This document shows positions 62,306-64,000 of a stretch of 64,000 nt of DNA, piece by piece (position 1 is the stretch's first letter; every line of letters begins with the position of its first letter). Both the position numbers and the translations under genes were made by a program. The DNA lies in NCBI GenBank assembly GCA_026315105.1, contig CM048744.1:664147676-664211675 (forward strand). Reading direction: 5' to 3'. The notes beneath the pieces were generated by a model, which ran no database searches, was not told where the DNA came from, and worked only from the letters and a program-made list of their open reading frames with translations. The stretch comes from Locusta migratoria (lineage: Eukaryota; Arthropoda; Insecta; Orthoptera; Acrididae).

Positions 62306-63553
62306 AGAAAGAGGGATGAAAATTAGTAGGACGAAATCAGAATATTTAGAACTGAAGGATGGGCAGATAAGGTCTTGAAAGATCCAGGAGGAGGAACTGA
62401 AATCGGTCTGTAAATTTAAATACCTGGGGTCATACATACAGAGGGAACACACAGAAAATATTGTGGCGAAGGCGAACCAAAGGTTACGTTTCATTGGCAG
62501 AACGCTTCGAAGATGCACCAGCTCCACCAAAGAGACTGCCTATATCACACTTGTGCGTCCTCTCCTGGAGTACTGTTGCCCCTTGTGGGACCCTCACCAG
62601 GTGAGACTGACGGGAGACATTGAGAAGGTTCAGAGAAGGGCAGCTCGTTTTGTTTTATCACGTTACGGGGGGGGGGGGGAGCGTCACGGAAATGTTGCAT
62701 GAATTAGGGTGGAAATCATTAAAATGAACACGTTATTCATTGCGGCGTGATCTGTTTGCGAAATTTCAATCACCGACTTTTACTTCTGAATGTGAAAATA
62801 TTCTGCTAGCACCCACCTACTTAGAGAGACATGACCATCCCAATAAAATAAGAGAAATCAGATCGAAAACGGAACGATTTAGGTGTTCTTTCTTCCCGCG
62901 CGCTATTAGAAAATGGAACGGTAGAGAAAAGTTATGAAAGTGGTTAATGAACCCTCTGCCATGCACTTAAATGTGATTTAAGTAGATGTAGATGTAGACT
63001 GGAAAGCGAGGTACAGCACCGAATAAACTGTGGTTGGATCAAATGGAGGAAAATGAGTGGAGTGTTGTGTAACAAGAAGGTGAGCAATGGGTTCAGAGGG
63101 GAAGTGTACAAGTCGGTGGTAAAGCCTCTATGATATACAGGGCAGAGACATGGCCAATCACAGTAGCCCAGGAAAGGAAGATGGTAGTAGCAGAAATGAG
63201 GATGCTGAGGTGGATGTGTGGGGTAACAAGAAAGGACAGAATTAGAAATGAATTTGTTAGAGGAGTTGTGAAAGTGGAACCCATGGGGAAAAAGATACAA
63301 GAGAGTAGACTAAGGTGGTATGGACACTTGCAGAGAAAAGGGAAAGAGTATATCGGAAACAGAGTTGAAGATATAAAGATTGAAGGAGAAGGAGAGGAAG
63401 ACCGAAGATGAGGTGGAAGGATAAGATAGCGGGGAACCTAATGGAGAAAGGATGGAAGAAGGAAGAAGCAGTGAATGGAGTATTATGGAGGAGAAGGATC
63501 CAGAAGAGCAACGCCGACCCTACTTGGCGTGGGACAAGGCTACGATAAAGAAG

Positions 63554-63556
<3 letters not shown>
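62306..63556 (+). pseudogene. RTE-type LINE, RT to 3' end, split by a CR1-like copy
   Basis: Before the insertion 'GMKISRTKSEYLELKDG' and 'KSVCKFKYLGSYIQRE' are late RT motifs. After it (from 62999) come 'EVQHRINCGWIKWRKMSGVL', 'GFRGEVYKSVVKP', 'MIYRAETWPITVAQERKM', 'MLRWMCGVTRKDRIRNEF' and 'KKIQESRLRWYGHLQRKGKE'. These follow the order of RTE-type C-terminal domains. The end passes into an AT microsatellite. Several frameshifts are present. Confidence 0.82.
62448..62998 (+). pseudogene. CR1-like LINE 3' fragment inserted in RTE
   Basis: Reads 'VAKANQRLRFIGRTLRRCTS', 'TKETAYITLVRPLLEYCCPL', 'RLTGDIEKVQRRAARFVLSR', then after an 11-12 base G run 'LAPTYLERHDHPNKIREIRS' and 'RCSFFPRAIRKWNGREKL'. 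The 3' end 'gaaccctctgccatgcactt' and 'gtagatgtagatgtag' matches the copies at 6.05 and 28.5 kb. The G run (near 62667) shifts the frame. Confidence 0.87.

Positions 63557-63618
<62 letters not shown>
63556..63618. repeat. (AT)n microsatellite
   Basis: About 62 bases of TA at the 3' end of the RTE copy, a position where RTE elements normally carry a simple-repeat tail. Confidence 0.95.
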
Positions 63619-63620
<2 letters not shown>

Positions 63621-63671
63621 CTGAAATAATAATATTGATAATATGAATACAAATAACACATAATTTGGTTC

Positions 63672-64000
63672 GATTAAAAAATTCTTCATTGGAATAGGAC
63701 GAGTTGGCCAGTAGTAAGTCTTTCAGGCTCCTCTTAAACTGATCTTTATTTGTAGCTTAATTTTTTATGGTTGTTGGTAAATTATTGAAAATGCGTGTTC
63801 CTGAGCGATGGATCCCTTTTTGCACCAAAGTAAGTGCTTTTACGTCATTGTGTAGATCGTTTTTGTTCCTAGTATTGTGTGTATGAACTGAGCCGTTTGT
63901 TGGAAAAAGGGATACATTAATGACAAATCTCATTAAGGAATAAATATACTGAGATGCGGTAGTTAGTAAGTTCTTTTAAGAGGCTTCTACAGTATGTGCG
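63672..64000 (-). pseudogene. CR1-group LINE of another family, RT C-terminal fragment
   Basis: The minus strand reads 'INVSLFPTNGSVHTHNTRNK', 'NDLHNDVKALTLVQKGIHRS', 'GTRIFNNLPTTIKN' and 'DQFKRSLKDLLLANSSYS'. This is the 'GIKIFNxLPxxIK' C-terminal end common to CR1/Jockey-group reverse transcriptases. It continues beyond the window edge. It differs from the other CR1-like copies here, which end in 'FFPRAIRxWN'. Confidence 0.75.

Noticed and set aside
63257..63661. 134-codon minus-strand frame with Tyr-Ile repeat
   Set aside because: Crosses the AT microsatellite and is antisense to clear RTE coding sequence.
1..64000. A CRISPR array, operon, phage or other prokaryotic system
   Set aside because: Repeats are SINE, LINE and transposon derived. 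There are no spaced identical short repeats, ribosome-binding sites or dense collinear genes.
1..64000. Host protein-coding exons
   Set aside because: No frame outside mobile elements resembles a conserved cellular protein. Short exons of unknown genes cannot be excluded in uncalled stretches such as 51311-52938 or 1923-3436.

Overview
The window looks like intergenic DNA from a large, repeat-rich insect genome, most probably an orthopteran related to Schistocerca. I base this on recalled similarity of several families: the tRNA-derived SINEs with 'agggactgatgacc' tails, the RTE and CR1-like LINEs, the Tc1 copy and the tRNA-armed foldback repeats. I could not search, so the species is open. 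I see no cellular protein-coding gene, no intact tRNA or rRNA gene and no CRISPR. Almost everything recognisable is a mobile element or a broken copy of one. Stretches with no call are marked as such.

SINEs: about 20 copies share a tRNA-like head, a 'ggttcgaatcc'-type B box, a body with 'agggactgatgaccc' and a 3' end like 'acatttgaacattttt'. Four head types recur. Type A has 'ggcgctccagtcacggtctg'. Type B has 'cgcattgaggcgctatgctg'. Type C has 'ccgagcggtctaaggcgcc', and its body contains a short GT/CA run. Type D has 'gtagccgagcggtttggagcg'. Many carry perfect 9-13 bp target-site duplications (TSDs), so their borders and the order of insertions can be read directly. Two further tRNA-derived families occur at 27.3-27.5 kb and at 1-86/38.8 kb.

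0-9.7 kb: SINE fragment, mariner remnant, SINEs, CR1-like and RTE LINE pieces, and a Penelope-like element (PLE) with a SINE inside and an inverted partial copy beside it. 9.9-15.2 kb: a long GC-rich Jockey/I-type LINE on the minus strand (J1). A second copy (J2) lies at 41.1-45.7 kb. 15.2-18.9 kb: an unclassified GC-rich segment, SINEs and microsatellites. 18.9-21.4 kb: an RTE carrying one SINE and one CR1 insertion, the CR1 itself carrying a SINE. 21.7-24.7 kb: a piggyBac-like element, then a PLE-like foldback split by a Helitron. 25-28.3 kb: THAP, PLE, RTE and tRNA-foldback remnants. 28.5-31.7 kb: a CR1-like LINE split by a SINE and by an RTE 5' end.

31.8-41 kb: SINEs, a tRNA foldback inside a SINE, a 620 bp Tc1/mariner deletion derivative, Helitron copy 1, RTE fragments, a 303 bp tandem repeat fused to a Tc1 remnant, and a nearly full-length but dead Tc1. 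47.4-50.6 kb: Helitron copy 2 with a helicase remnant, then an element with terminal inverted repeats (TIRs) that carries a second foldback, then a THAP remnant. 51-54.9 kb: SINEs and a hAT element with a BED finger. 55-59.7 kb: a Gypsy-type LTR retrotransposon remnant with gag, an in-frame 21 bp heptad repeat and a mutated protease, but no reverse transcriptase. 60-64 kb: SINE, a second hAT, a Tc1/mariner remnant, an RTE split by a CR1-like copy, an AT microsatellite and a further LINE end.

The elements do not form a pathway. The value of the window is its readable chronology of nested insertions and a set of structural motifs: hammerhead-like cores, tRNA-armed foldbacks, microsatellites born inside SINEs and a heptad minisatellite. 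I found no convincing new biological system.
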